Part shown: one piece after another, positions 1-10,475 of the stretch
Layout: every line of letters starts with the position of its first letter
How positions within the stretch are numbered: position 1 is the first letter of the stretch
NCBI GenBank assembly: GCA_029863845.1
Contig: JAOTUO010000005.1
Location: 1 to 32,456 of the forward strand
Origin: Myxococcales bacterium
GTDB taxonomy: Bacteria > Myxococcota_A > UBA9160 > SMWR01
Reading direction: 5' to 3'
DNA length: 32,456 nucleotides
Translations under genes and position numbers: made by a program
Notes under the pieces: model-generated
The model's database searches: none
Told to the model about the DNA's origin: nothing
What the model saw: only the letters and a program-made list of their open reading frames with translations

Positions 1-404
1 CCCAGATCGAGCAGCAGCCGTCGCGCGAGATGGAGCCCCCGCTCCACCTGGCAGGAACCGTCGAGGTCGGGATCGTTGATCAGCCCCTTCCAGCCCACGG
101 TCGTGCGCGGCTTCTCGAAGTAGGTCCGCATGACGACGACGACGTGGTCGCCCAGGGCGTCGGCCAGGCGGCGCAGGCGGGCGCCGTACTCGAGCGCCGC
201 GTCGGCGTCGTGGATGGAGCAGGGGCCCGTGATCACCACGAGCCGCTTCGCGTCGCGTCCGTGGATCACGTCGCGAATGGCGCGGCGTCCGGCCAGCACC
301 GTCTCGGCCGCGGCTTTCGAGCGGGGCAGCTTCGCCCGGAGCGCCCGCGGCGAGATCAGCGGGCGGATCTCGACCAGGTTCTTGTTCTCGATTCGTTCCG
401 GCAT
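1..404 (-). CDS. aroG: 3-deoxy-7-phosphoheptulonate (DAHP) synthase, class I, 3'-truncated by window edge
   Basis: This enzyme condenses phosphoenolpyruvate and erythrose-4-phosphate to DAHP, the first committed step of aromatic amino acid synthesis, in the cytoplasm. I translated it from the minus strand because the ORF track omits it (it runs off base 1). About 134 N-terminal residues are visible, starting MPERIENKNLVEIRPL. The family signatures GPCSIHD (about residue 60) and MRTYFEKPRTTVGWKGL (about residues 92-108) are present and match the E. coli AroF/G/H type. The ATG at 402-404 has an AAGGGG Shine-Dalgarno seven bases upstream. It lies downstream of a leader peptide and a terminator hairpin, so it is probably attenuated. 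Which aromatic amino acid inhibits it cannot be told from this fragment. The family call is firm; the choice of symbol among aroF/G/H is nominal. Confidence 0.93.
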   Translation of the reverse strand, partial: MPERIENKNLVEIRPLISPRALRAKLPRSKAAAETVLAGRRAIRDVIHGRDAKRLVVITGPCSIHDADAALEYGARLRRLADALGDHVVVVMRTYFEKPRTTVGWKGLINDPDLDGSCQVERGLHLARRLLLDL

Positions 405-441
405 GTCCGAGCCCCTTTCCGCGACGCGGGTCGCAGCCAAC

Positions 442-468
442 AAAAAGCCCCGAGATCTCTCTCGGGGC
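442..468 (-). terminator. Intrinsic terminator between leader peptide and DAHP synthase (attenuator)
   Basis: Read on the minus strand this is a perfect 9-bp stem, GCCCCGAGA / TCTCGGGGC, with a GAGA loop, followed directly by TTTTT. It ends 37 bases before the DAHP synthase ATG. It therefore sits upstream of the gene it would control rather than after one. The G-rich end of the leader ORF (CTCGGGG) can pair with CCCCGAG of the 5' arm, giving a mutually exclusive antiterminator. The hairpin and U-tract are directly visible; the attenuator role is inferred. Confidence 0.85.
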
Positions 469-503
469 GCCGGGTGCCGTGATTCGCTTCGACCGTTACG
501 CGC

Positions 504-581
504 TCACACGAGCCCCCGAGCCCCGCAGGGCCAGCTAAAGAATCGGAAGTAGGTGAACGCGCTTCCGGTCGGGATCGACAC
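504..581 (-). CDS. Aromatic-amino-acid leader peptide upstream of DAHP synthase (25 aa)
   Basis: This short ORF is not in the supplied track. It starts at a GTG (579-581) with an AGGAG Shine-Dalgarno nine bases upstream and ends at TGA (504-506). The peptide begins MSIPTGSAF and contains AFTYFRFFSW: Phe9, Tyr11, Phe12, Phe14, Phe15 and Trp17 fall in a nine-residue run, an extreme density for a random reading frame. The stop is 35 bases before the terminator stem. In known leader-peptide systems (trp, phe, his) ribosome stalling at scarce-amino-acid codons favours an antiterminator. By analogy, starvation for Phe, and perhaps Tyr or Trp, should let transcription proceed into DAHP synthase. It is unlikely to act as a protein in its own right. 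Confidence 0.8.
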   Translation of the reverse strand: MSIPTGSAFTYFRFFSWPCGARGLV

Positions 582-603
582 CGTCGACGACTCCTCTCAC
601 TCC

Positions 604-632
604 CGTGTACAGGAGGCGCCCCCCGAAGTCAA
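604..632 (-). promoter_or_regulatory. Candidate housekeeping promoter for the leader/DAHP synthase transcript
   Basis: On the minus strand TTGACT (627-632) is followed after 17 bases by TACACG (604-609). Initiation would fall near base 597, leaving a 5' UTR of about 16 bases that just includes the leader's Shine-Dalgarno. The -35 is good and the -10 is weak. It lies between the thioesterase stop and the leader GTG, where an attenuated transcript should begin. Confidence 0.5.
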
Positions 633-658
633 CCAAGAACTGGGGGTCGTCGGACCGT

Positions 659-1456
659 CTAGGTGACGAGGGCGAGCTGGCGCGATTGCGCCAGCAGGAT
701 GCCGTCGCGGCTCCAGATCTCTCCGTTCTCCTCGACGAACCCGTCGCGGGCGACGTGCGATTGGAACGTAGAGAGGACCCAGGCATCCGGCGCGGCGCCC
801 GCGAGCGGAAGCGCCGCGCGAAAGTGGATCGTGAGGTCGATGGTGGGCACGCCGCCCGCCAGCGTGTCGTCGTCCACCACCGAGAACAGCGCCGGGGGAA
901 AGGCGTCCGTGAAGGCGGCGACGGCGAGGGCGTCGTTGACGCGCGGCTCCGCCAGGCGGATCCAGCCGCCGCACAGGGCCCGGTCTCCGCCGCTGAAGGG
1001 CAGGCTTCCCAGGGCCCAGCGCTGCTCGTAACGGGCGTGGATCGGGATGCGTTCCTCGAGATCGGGGCAGCGCTCCGGCGGCGGCACCTCGGGCATCGAC
1101 GCGTCCTCGAAGGCGGGGCCCGTCCGCGGCCTCGAGAAGGCGGCGAGGGCCAGCGCCAGCAGGCGGTCCCCCTGTAGCAGGCGGCCCGAGAGCGTCGTCA
1201 GGGATCGGCCGACGCGTTCGACGCGCGTCTCGATCTGCGCAGGGCCCTCGGCCGGCGGAGCCGTGTAGTGGATCGTGAGCGACCGGGGGGCGCGCGAGGC
1301 GTCGTCCGCGGCGAGAGCGAGGGCGCGCAGCACGACGGCGGCGATATAGCCCCCGTTGGGTCCCGCCATCACCCACCAGCCCGGGTCGAGGCGCGCCTCG
1401 AAGCGGCCGTCGCCGCAGTCCCGGACGGCGGTGTCCGCGTCGAAGCGGCACGTCAC
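659..1456 (-). CDS. Acyl-CoA thioesterase-like protein (double hotdog, TesB-type)
   Basis: The predicted 265-residue protein hydrolyses acyl-CoA thioesters if it behaves like its family. The N-terminal half carries LDPGWWVMAGPNGGYIAA, the GGYIAA stretch typical of TesB-like and 4HBT_3 thioesterases. The second hotdog contains PTIDLTIHFRAALP, which fits the family's double-hotdog layout. I chose the GTG at 1454-1456 because it overlaps the stop of the upstream DUF4328 gene (GTGA), indicating translational coupling. The track's longer ORF reads back into that neighbour. No signal peptide is apparent, so it is probably cytoplasmic. Substrate chain length cannot be inferred. The family call is good, the exact substrate unknown. 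Confidence 0.82.
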   Translation of the reverse strand: MTCRFDADTAVRDCGDGRFEARLDPGWWVMAGPNGGYIAAVVLRALALAADDASRAPRSLTIHYTAPPAEGPAQIETRVERVGRSLTTLSGRLLQGDRLLALALAAFSRPRTGPAFEDASMPEVPPPERCPDLEERIPIHARYEQRWALGSLPFSGGDRALCGGWIRLAEPRVNDALAVAAFTDAFPPALFSVVDDDTLAGGVPTIDLTIHFRAALPLAGAAPDAWVLSTFQSHVARDGFVEENGEIWSRDGILLAQSRQLALVT

Positions 1457-2229
1457 GGGGTCGCGCGCTCGGCGGTGAGGACGAGCAGGTCGTCGTCGAT
1501 GGCCTGGTACTGCTCGCGCAGCTCCCACTTCTCGTGTTGCGCGTCGGTGATCTTCGTGACCACGAAGTAGGCGAGGCTGGCGCTGACCGCGGCGCCGGTA
1601 TCCGCCAGCACCGAGGCGGCGCGGGCGTACTGGAACTTCGGCAGCTCGACCCCGGCGCTGAGGGTCATGAGCGCCGTGGCGACGTCCAGCGCAACGAATC
1701 CGACGAAGCTGACCCACCAGAGGATGAGGAGCGCCGGCGTGCGCGCCTGTTTCCATGCGAAGCGGTCCGTGGTGGTGGGATCGCTCGCCTTCCAGATCTC
1801 CCGCAGCACCTGGTAGGGCCTCACGACGTTGAGCCCCGGGACCCACCAGCCCGCCACCGACCAGGCGGTCGTGTAGTCGAGGCGCCGGGCGCCGAGCGCG
1901 CGCAAGTTGCTGCGCGCCGCGTAGGTCCAGAGAACGAAGGCCAGGGCCGTGGCGACGAAGAGGGTGATCTGGGCCGTCAACAGGACGGCACCGGTGATGC
2001 CGTGAGCGCGCCGGTCGATCGCCTCGATCGCCTCACCCCCCGCCTGGCGCGCGAGCAGGCGGATGTCCGCGATGTCGAAGCCCACCGCGATCCAGGCGAC
2101 GAGCCCGGTGACGACGAGCAGCACGGCGAGCCAGCGCGCGAGGGGCTGGGCCGAGACGTACGGCGGAACCAGGCTGATCGCGCCGTTCACGGCCGGCGAG
2201 GGGCGCGAGAGATCGGGCGGCGCTTCCAC
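1453..2229 (-). CDS. DUF4328 domain membrane protein
   Basis: This 258-residue protein has four clear hydrophobic segments: ARWLAVLLVVTGLVAWIAVGF near residue 30, TGAVLLTAQITLFVATALAF near 80, TPALLILWWVSFVGFVALDV near 160 and VLADTGAAVSASLAYFVV near 210. Between the second and third lies NLRALGARRLDYTTAWSVAG followed by WWVPGLNVVRPYQ, a motif characteristic of DUF4328. Its function is unknown. The GTG at 2227-2229 is the nearest acceptable start; it lies 31 bases after the methyltransferase stop, and the 3' end overlaps the thioesterase start by 3 bases. These three genes look like one minus-strand transcription unit. The long N-terminal extension of the track ORF is antisense to, or out of frame with, the methyltransferase and was discarded. 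Confidence 0.8.
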   Translation of the reverse strand: MEAPPDLSRPSPAVNGAISLVPPYVSAQPLARWLAVLLVVTGLVAWIAVGFDIADIRLLARQAGGEAIEAIDRRAHGITGAVLLTAQITLFVATALAFVLWTYAARSNLRALGARRLDYTTAWSVAGWWVPGLNVVRPYQVLREIWKASDPTTTDRFAWKQARTPALLILWWVSFVGFVALDVATALMTLSAGVELPKFQYARAASVLADTGAAVSASLAYFVVTKITDAQHEKWELREQYQAIDDDLLVLTAERATP

Positions 2230-2260
2230 GCGCGCAAGTTTGCACCCCGCGCGGATCCGA

Positions 2261-3016
2261 TCAAGCCCCCGCGCGTACGACGAAGTAGCGGTTGAGGTCG
2301 CCGCTGCGGCCATCCGCGCGGTAGCGTTCGACCGCTTCCAGGGCGGCCTCCCCCAGGAGCCCTTCCATCTCGGCGTCGTCGGCGAAGTGACAGAAGCGCA
2401 GGCCCCGGCCCCGCCGCCAGGGCAACAGGTGATCGCCCCGCTCGAGCTGCGCCGGGTCGATGGGCTCGGTCGCGCTGCGGTTGTAGGCCTCCCACGAGAG
2501 CAGCCGGTCGCGAAAGCGCCGGAAGGCCTCGAACTGCCAGGCGGTGAGCGCCAGTAGCCCTCCCGGCCGCAGGCGGCGTCCGAGCGCCCGCAGCAGCGCG
2601 AGCCGCCGTTGCCGACCGGGCACGTGGTGCAGCACGCCGAAGAGGACGACGAGGTCGAAGCGCTGCGCGGGGAGGTGGGCCTCGAGGGGGCCCTCGAGGA
2701 AGTCGCCGAGGCGCCAGGTCGCCGTCCCCGGCGGCAGTCCGCGCGCCCGCGCATGCTCCAGCAGCGGCGCGCTGGCGTCGATTCCGAAGCAGGTAAAGGC
2801 GGCGCCCCGCTCGGCGAGGAAGGCGGCGAAACGCCCGTTGCCGCAGCCCACGTCGAGCACGTCGAGCGGCGCTTCGCGGACGTGTTCCCCGACGAGCTCG
2901 AGCAGCGGCGTCCAGCCCGGCCACGGGGACTCCCGCGTGGCGCTGAACTCCGCGGCCTGCTCGCGGTAGAAGCTGCGGTTGATCGCGTTCAGTAGCCGAA
3001 CGGTCTTCGCGTCCAG
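2261..3016 (-). CDS. Trm9/ALKBH8-like class I SAM-dependent methyltransferase
   Basis: This protein of about 251 residues has a Rossmann methyltransferase core: VLDVGCGNGRFAAFLAERGA (SAM-binding motif I), FGIDAS (motif II) and FDLVVLFGVLHHVPG (motif IV). Three features go beyond a generic methyltransferase. The N-terminal FYREQAAEFSATRESPWP resembles the FSQTRYKPWP region I recall for yeast Trm9. LLPW followed by GLRFCHFADDAEMEGLL resembles the conserved PW...YYHLYREGEL part of Trm9/ALKBH8. The C-terminal DLNRYFVVRA matches their DNWWVV-type end. Trm9 esterifies cm5U34 in tRNA to mcm5U34. It is divergent from elp3, whose product supplies cm5U. No ATG, GTG or TTG exists near the expected N-terminus, so I placed the start at a CTG (3014-3016) preceded by GAGAGGA; an in-frame GTG near 3127 is an alternative but would overlap elp3. 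The methyltransferase fold is certain, the Trm9 role inferred. Confidence 0.72.
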   Translation of the reverse strand: MDAKTVRLLNAINRSFYREQAAEFSATRESPWPGWTPLLELVGEHVREAPLDVLDVGCGNGRFAAFLAERGAAFTCFGIDASAPLLEHARARGLPPGTATWRLGDFLEGPLEAHLPAQRFDLVVLFGVLHHVPGRQRRLALLRALGRRLRPGGLLALTAWQFEAFRRFRDRLLSWEAYNRSATEPIDPAQLERGDHLLPWRRGRGLRFCHFADDAEMEGLLGEAALEAVERYRADGRSGDLNRYFVVRAGA

Positions 3017-4724
3017 CGTCTCGTCCTCTCGGGGCCTGCGATACAGTAGCCGACCCTCCCCGGAGAGGAGCCGGTGCCCAACGCCAGGCCGCGCAGATCC
3101 CCGCCCGCGTTCGATCCCGAACGGCACGGGCGCGACCTCGTCGCGATCGTCGGGGAGATCGCGGAATCGCGAGACCTGGACGCGCGCGCGCTGGACCGGA
3201 TCCTCAAGCGGCACCCGAAGGACGGCTGCGGCCTCTTCTCGCGCAGCGAGCTCATCGCCGGCTTCCGGCACTTCGCCCGCGAGCGTGGGTGGCGCGTGGG
3301 CGAGCACGCATTCGTCGAGTCGCTGCGCCTGCGCCCGGTGCGGACCCAGAGCGGCGTCACGCCGGTCACCGTGCTCACGAAGCCCCATCCCTGCCCGGGG
3401 CGCTGCATCTTCTGTCCGAACGACGCCCGCATGCCGAAGAGCTACCTCGCGGACGAGCCGGGGGCGCAACGCGCCGAGGACAACGGCTTCGATCCCTATC
3501 TTCAGACGTGGAACCGGCTGGCCGCGTTCCGGAGCATCGGCCACCCCGTCGACAAGGTCGAGCTGATCGTGCTCGGCGGCACCTGGTCGGTCTACCCCGA
3601 GCCCTATCGCATTGCATTCGTGAAGCGCTGCATCGACGCGCTCAACGACTTCGGAAGCGGCCTCGACGGGCGCGCCGCGGCGCGCTCCTCCCCGGTGCGC
3701 GCGAGCTGGAGCGACCTCGAGCCGGCCCAGCGCCGGAACGAAGCGGCGGCCTGCCGCTGCGTGGGGCTCTCCCTCGAGACCCGTCCGGACCATCTCTGCG
3801 AGGCGGAGGTGCTGTGCATCCGCCGCCTGGGTGCGACCAAGGTCCAGATCGGCATCCAGAGCCTCTCCGACCGCGTGTTGGCACTCAATCGCCGGGGGCA
3901 CGACGTGGCGGCAACACGGCGCGCGCTGCGCCTGCTGCGCGAGGCCGGTTTCAAGATCCACGGCCACTGGATGCCGAACCTGCACGGCTCTTCGCCGACC
4001 GACGACGTCGCGGACTTCGCGCGCCTCTTCAGCGACCGCGACTTCCGCCCCGACGAGCTCAAGATCTACCCCTGCAGCCTCGTCGAGAGCGCGGATCTGA
4101 TGGCGTACCACGCGCGGGGCGAATGGCGTCCCTACACCCGGGAGGAGCTCGTCGGCGTGGTTGCGGCGTGTCTGCGAGACGCCCCGCGCTACTGCCGCCT
4201 CACGCGCGTGATCCGCGACTTCTCGGCGGACGACATCGTCGCCGGAAGCCGTACGGGCAACCTGCGCGAGGTGGCGGAGCGGCGGCTGCGCGAGGGTGGC
4301 GAGTCGTGCCGCGAGATCCGCGGTCGCGAGATCCGGTCGCAGCCGCTGGGTGGCGTGGAGCTGCGCCTGGTCGCCACCGACTACGAGACTTCGGTCGGGG
4401 ACGAGGTCTTCCTGGAGTTCGTGACGCCGGAGGACCGCATCGCCGCCTTCCTCCGCCTGTCACTGCCGCGGGAGCCCTCCTTCGTCGAGGAGATCCGCCG
4501 CAGCGCTCTCGTGCGCGAGGTCCACGTCTACGGGGCCTCGCTCGCGATCGGCCGACGGCAGCCGGGCCGGGCGCAGCACCGGGGGCTCGGGCGCGCGCTC
4601 GTCGAGGCGGCCCGGAGCCGGGCGCGCGCCGCGGGCTTCGCGAACCTGGCGGTGATCTCGGCCGTCGGCACCCGCGCCTACTACCGCGCCCTCGGGTTCC
4701 GCGACGGCGCCCTCTACCAGCACC

Positions 4725-7316
<2,592 letters not shown>

Positions 7317-7338
7317 GGCCACAAGCCTAAGCACGGTC

Positions 7339-7360
7339 CCCGCCGGGACAAGGCGGCGGG
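7339..7360 (-). other. GC hairpin between the HtrA gene and clpB
   Basis: CCCGCCG and CGGCGGG form a 7-bp inverted repeat with an 8-base loop in the 49-base gap. No T-run follows on the minus strand, so it is not a standard terminator. It could stabilise the htrA transcript end or reduce read-through into clpB. The structure is visible; the role is a guess. Confidence 0.4.
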
Positions 7361-7365
7361 CGGAG

Positions 7366-8889
7366 CTATCCCTTGCGCTTCAGGGGAACGAAGATCGTGG
7401 CCTCGCCGCGGCGGATCAGCAGCAGGGCGCTGCGATCGGCGTGCGCGAGATGCTTGCGGAGGTCCTCGACGTCGCTCACCTCTTTGCGATTCACCTCGAG
7501 GATCACGTCTCCGCGCCGAACGCCGGCCTCGGCCCCAGGGCTGCCGGGCGTCACGGAGGTCACCACGACGCCGTCCTTCTCGTCCACGCCCAGCTGCTCC
7601 GCCAGGTCGGGCGTGAGGTCCTGAACCCGCAGGCCGAACTCCGTGGCTCCGCCCTTCTCGGCGAGCTCGACGCGCGGCTGCGCCTCCTCCAGCTCCGCGA
7701 TCTCCACCTTCAGCGTCTTGCGCTCGCCGTCGCGGAGCACCACCAGCTTGACCTTCCTGCCCACCGGCGTGCTGGCCACGACGCGCGGGAGGTCGTTCCA
7801 GTCTTTGATCTCTTGTCCGTCGAACTCGACGATGACGTCTCCGCGCTCGATCCCCGCGCCCTCCGCGGGGCCGTCGGGGATCACCTTGGAGACGAGCGCA
7901 CCGTTCTCGCTCTCCAGGCCGAAGGGTTCCGACAGCTCCGGGGTGATGCGCTGGATCACGACGCCGAGCCAGCCTCGGGTCACGCGCCCCTTGGCGCGAA
8001 GCTGGGGCAGGATCCCCTTGGCCATGTTGATGGGCACCGCGAATCCGATGGTGTTGGCGCGCGGGTTGATGGCGGTGTTGATGCCGATCACCTCGCCGGA
8101 GAGGTTGAGGAGCGGTCCGCCCGAGTTCCCGAAGTTGATGGCCGCGTCGGTCTGGATGAAGTCGTCGTACTTGCCCTGTCCGATCATGCGGTGCTTCGCG
8201 CTCACGATGCCGGCCGTGACCGTGTGACCCAGACCGAAGGGGTTGCCGATGGCGACCACCCACTCTCCCGGCCGCACCGCCTCGGAGTTGCCCAGGGGCA
8301 GGGCGAAGAGCTCCTGCTCCGACTCGACGCGGATCAGCGCGATGTCGGTGGTGGGGTCGCGGCCGATGACCGTGGCCTCGAACTCCGCGCCGTCCTCCAG
8401 GGCGACCGTGATGCTGTCGACCTCTTCGATCACGTGGTTGTTCGTCACGATGTAGCCGTCGGGCGAGATCACGAAGCCGGTCCCCAGACTCGACCGCTTG
8501 AACTCGTGCGGCACGTCGGGGTGCTGCTTCCGGAACAGGTCCTCGAAGGGGCTCCCGAAGAAGAACTCCTCGAACTGCGGCATGGCCGAGCCCTTCACCG
8601 TCCGCGAGGTCTGGATGTTCACGACGCCGGCCGACGCCTGCTCCGCGAGATCGGCGAAGCCGCCGGGAACGCCCCGCGGCGCGATCGGTGCGGAGAGGCC
8701 GTTCTCGCGCCAGAAAGGCTCGCCGGTGGGCGCCTCCGGTCTGGCCTCCTCCTTGCTTCCGAACAGGTCGATGGCGTGCGCCGCCTTGTCGCGCCAGGTG
8801 ATGCGCACGTCCACGGCGCCCGAGGCGACGAGCAGAGCCGCAGCAGCCGCGGACAGGAGTATTGCCAAACCCAAACGACTCGCCTTCAT
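7366..8889 (-). CDS. HtrA/Deg-family serine endoprotease with two PDZ domains (downstream copy)
   Basis: This 507-residue protein degrades misfolded envelope proteins if it acts like DegP/DegQ. An N-terminal hydrophobic stretch ([20 protein letters not shown]) is a signal peptide or anchor. The trypsin-like triad is visible: His152 in TNNHVIE, Asp182 in TTDIALI and Ser256 in NFGNSGGPL. The last motif has Phe where most homologues have Pro. Two PDZ domains follow (about residues 290-380 and 410-500), with GWLGVVIQ and [18 protein letters not shown]. The ATG at 8887-8889 has a GGAG six bases upstream. It is the second of two adjacent minus-strand HtrA genes and is followed by clpB, forming a protein-quality-control block. 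Confidence 0.93.
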   Translation of the reverse strand: MKASRLGLAILLSAAAAALLVASGAVDVRITWRDKAAHAIDLFGSKEEARPEAPTGEPFWRENGLSAPIAPRGVPGGFADLAEQASAGVVNIQTSRTVKGSAMPQFEEFFFGSPFEDLFRKQHPDVPHEFKRSSLGTGFVISPDGYIVTNNHVIEEVDSITVALEDGAEFEATVIGRDPTTDIALIRVESEQELFALPLGNSEAVRPGEWVVAIGNPFGLGHTVTAGIVSAKHRMIGQGKYDDFIQTDAAINFGNSGGPLLNLSGEVIGINTAINPRANTIGFAVPINMAKGILPQLRAKGRVTRGWLGVVIQRITPELSEPFGLESENGALVSKVIPDGPAEGAGIERGDVIVEFDGQEIKDWNDLPRVVASTPVGRKVKLVVLRDGERKTLKVEIAELEEAQPRVELAEKGGATEFGLRVQDLTPDLAEQLGVDEKDGVVVTSVTPGSPGAEAGVRRGDVILEVNRKEVSDVEDLRKHLAHADRSALLLIRRGEATIFVPLKRKG

Positions 8890-8962
8890 GACGGACTCCG
8901 GTTGTTGCCTGCCTGTGGGTTGCGCGCGCGTCCGAGCGGGACCCGCGGCGCAGCGCCCCCCC

Positions 8963-9025
8963 GAGTTGATTCCGACCCCGGACTCCCGCTTCCGGTTCCC
9001 GCTGCGACTCCGAATTCGATTCCCG
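8963..9025 (-). repeat. Degenerate tandem repeat in the gap between the two HtrA genes
   Basis: Read on the minus strand the gap contains about five diverged copies of an 11-13 base unit resembling CGGGAATCGGAAT (for example CGGGAATCGAATT, CGGGAACCGGAAG, CGGGAGTCCGGGG). It lies in the 149-base spacer between the two protease genes. No promoter or terminator was recognised in this gap. Confidence 0.5.
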
Positions 9026-9038
9026 GTCTGCGAGGACC

Positions 9039-10376
9039 TCAGACCATGGGAATCGTCACATGGTAACGACCGGAGCCCCGCTGAACCACGACGAGCGCCC
9101 GATGGCGGCCCCGCAGCTCGAGGGCGGAGCGGCGCAGCGAATCCACGTCGTCCAGCGGACGCCCGTTGATGCCCAACACCAGGTCGCCGGGCTGGATCCC
9201 GATGCGGGCCGCGCCGCTCCCGGCCCGGACCTCCCGCACGCTGTAGCTGCCGCCGTTCGCGCGTGGCCCGAGCCTCATCCCCAGCAGGTCTTCCAGCAGC
9301 GGCACGACGCGGTCGTGGGGAATCTCCTCGGCGCGCGCCGTCAGGCTCCGGGCCTCCCCATCGCGCCACAGGTCGATCCGCAGCTCCTGACCGTCCGTGA
9401 CCGTCTCGAGCCTCTCGAAGAATCCGCGTGCGGACGACACCGGGCTTCCGTCCACGTGAGTCACCACGTCGCGGCGTCGGATCCCCGCCCGGTGCGCCGG
9501 GCTGCGCTCGCGCACCCGGTTGACCAGGGCCCCGCGCAGGTTCGCCGGCAGCTGGAGGGCCTCCACGAGGGCCGCGTCGAGGTCCTGGAAGTCGAGCCCC
9601 AGCCACACGGGAGCCACCTCGCCGTGGGCGATGAGCTCGTGGATGACCCGCTTGGCCGTGTCGATGGGGATCGCGAAGCCGATTCCCTGGCCGCCCTGGT
9701 ACACCGCGGTGTTGATGGCGATGAGCTCGCCTTCGGCGTTGAGCAGCGGTCCGCCGGAGTTGCCGGGGTTGATCGAGGCGTCGGTCTGGAGGAAGCCGCG
9801 AAACACCCGCTGATCGGTGCGCACCGAGCGATCGAGTGCCGAGATCACGCCGGTCGTCACGGTGCTGGAGAGTCCGAAGGGATTGCCGATGGCGATCACC
9901 GGCTCGCCCACCAGCAGGTCGTCCGAGCTCCCCAGCGGGATCCACGGCAGCCCTTCGCCGTCCTTCAGCTGGAGCACGGCGATGTCGTTGTTGGGGTCGG
10001 CACCGATGAGCGTCGCGTCCAGCTCGCGGCCGTCGCCGACGCTGACGCGGATCCGGCTCGCCCGGTCCACCACGTGCTCGTTGGTGAGGACGCGGCCCTC
10101 GGGGTCGATCAGGACGCCGGAACCGAGGCTCTGGAGGGTATGTTGCAGCCGCGGTTCGAAGAAGTCGCGGAAGAACTGGTCGAACATCGGATTCGGGGAG
10201 CGGAAGCCGAACGGACTCGTGACCACGATGCGCTCGGTCGTGATGTTCACGACCGCCGGTCCCACCTTCTCGACCACTTCGACCGTGGCGGTGCGGCGGA
10301 GGAAGGGGTCGTCGGCGCGCGCGGTCGCCGCCAGCGACGCCAGCCCGATGACGAGCGCAAGTATGCGTTTGCCCAT
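9039..10376 (-). CDS. HtrA/Deg-family serine endoprotease with two PDZ domains (upstream copy)
   Basis: This 445-residue protein is a second, distinct HtrA. A clean signal peptide (MGKRILALVIGLASLAATARA, probable cleavage after ARA) predicts export. The catalytic residues are His101 in LTNEHVV, Asp131 in NNDIAVL and Ser207 in NPGNSGGPL, the canonical form. The C-terminal half holds two PDZ modules, the second containing GIQPGDLVLGINGRPLDD. It is shorter than its downstream paralogue and differs in the linker and loop regions, so the pair looks like an old duplication rather than a recent one. The ATG at 10374-10376 was chosen because the signal peptide begins there; the track's extension is antisense to galK. 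Confidence 0.93.
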   Translation of the reverse strand: MGKRILALVIGLASLAATARADDPFLRRTATVEVVEKVGPAVVNITTERIVVTSPFGFRSPNPMFDQFFRDFFEPRLQHTLQSLGSGVLIDPEGRVLTNEHVVDRASRIRVSVGDGRELDATLIGADPNNDIAVLQLKDGEGLPWIPLGSSDDLLVGEPVIAIGNPFGLSSTVTTGVISALDRSVRTDQRVFRGFLQTDASINPGNSGGPLLNAEGELIAINTAVYQGGQGIGFAIPIDTAKRVIHELIAHGEVAPVWLGLDFQDLDAALVEALQLPANLRGALVNRVRERSPAHRAGIRRRDVVTHVDGSPVSSARGFFERLETVTDGQELRIDLWRDGEARSLTARAEEIPHDRVVPLLEDLLGMRLGPRANGGSYSVREVRAGSGAARIGIQPGDLVLGINGRPLDDVDSLRRSALELRGRHRALVVVQRGSGRYHVTIPMV

Positions 10377-10475
10377 ACGGCCTCTCGGACGCGTCTGCCC
10401 CGGAAAAGCTTCACGGCCCGGGTGAGGGGCCGCCCCGGAGGCGAAGTTAGCGCGGAATCCGTAGCCTGACGGCCG

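Noticed and set aside
535-786. 83-residue minus-strand ORF overlapping the leader region
   Set aside because: It overlaps the thioesterase end in another frame, with no homology. The F/Y/W-rich leader uses a different frame with its own ribosome binding site.
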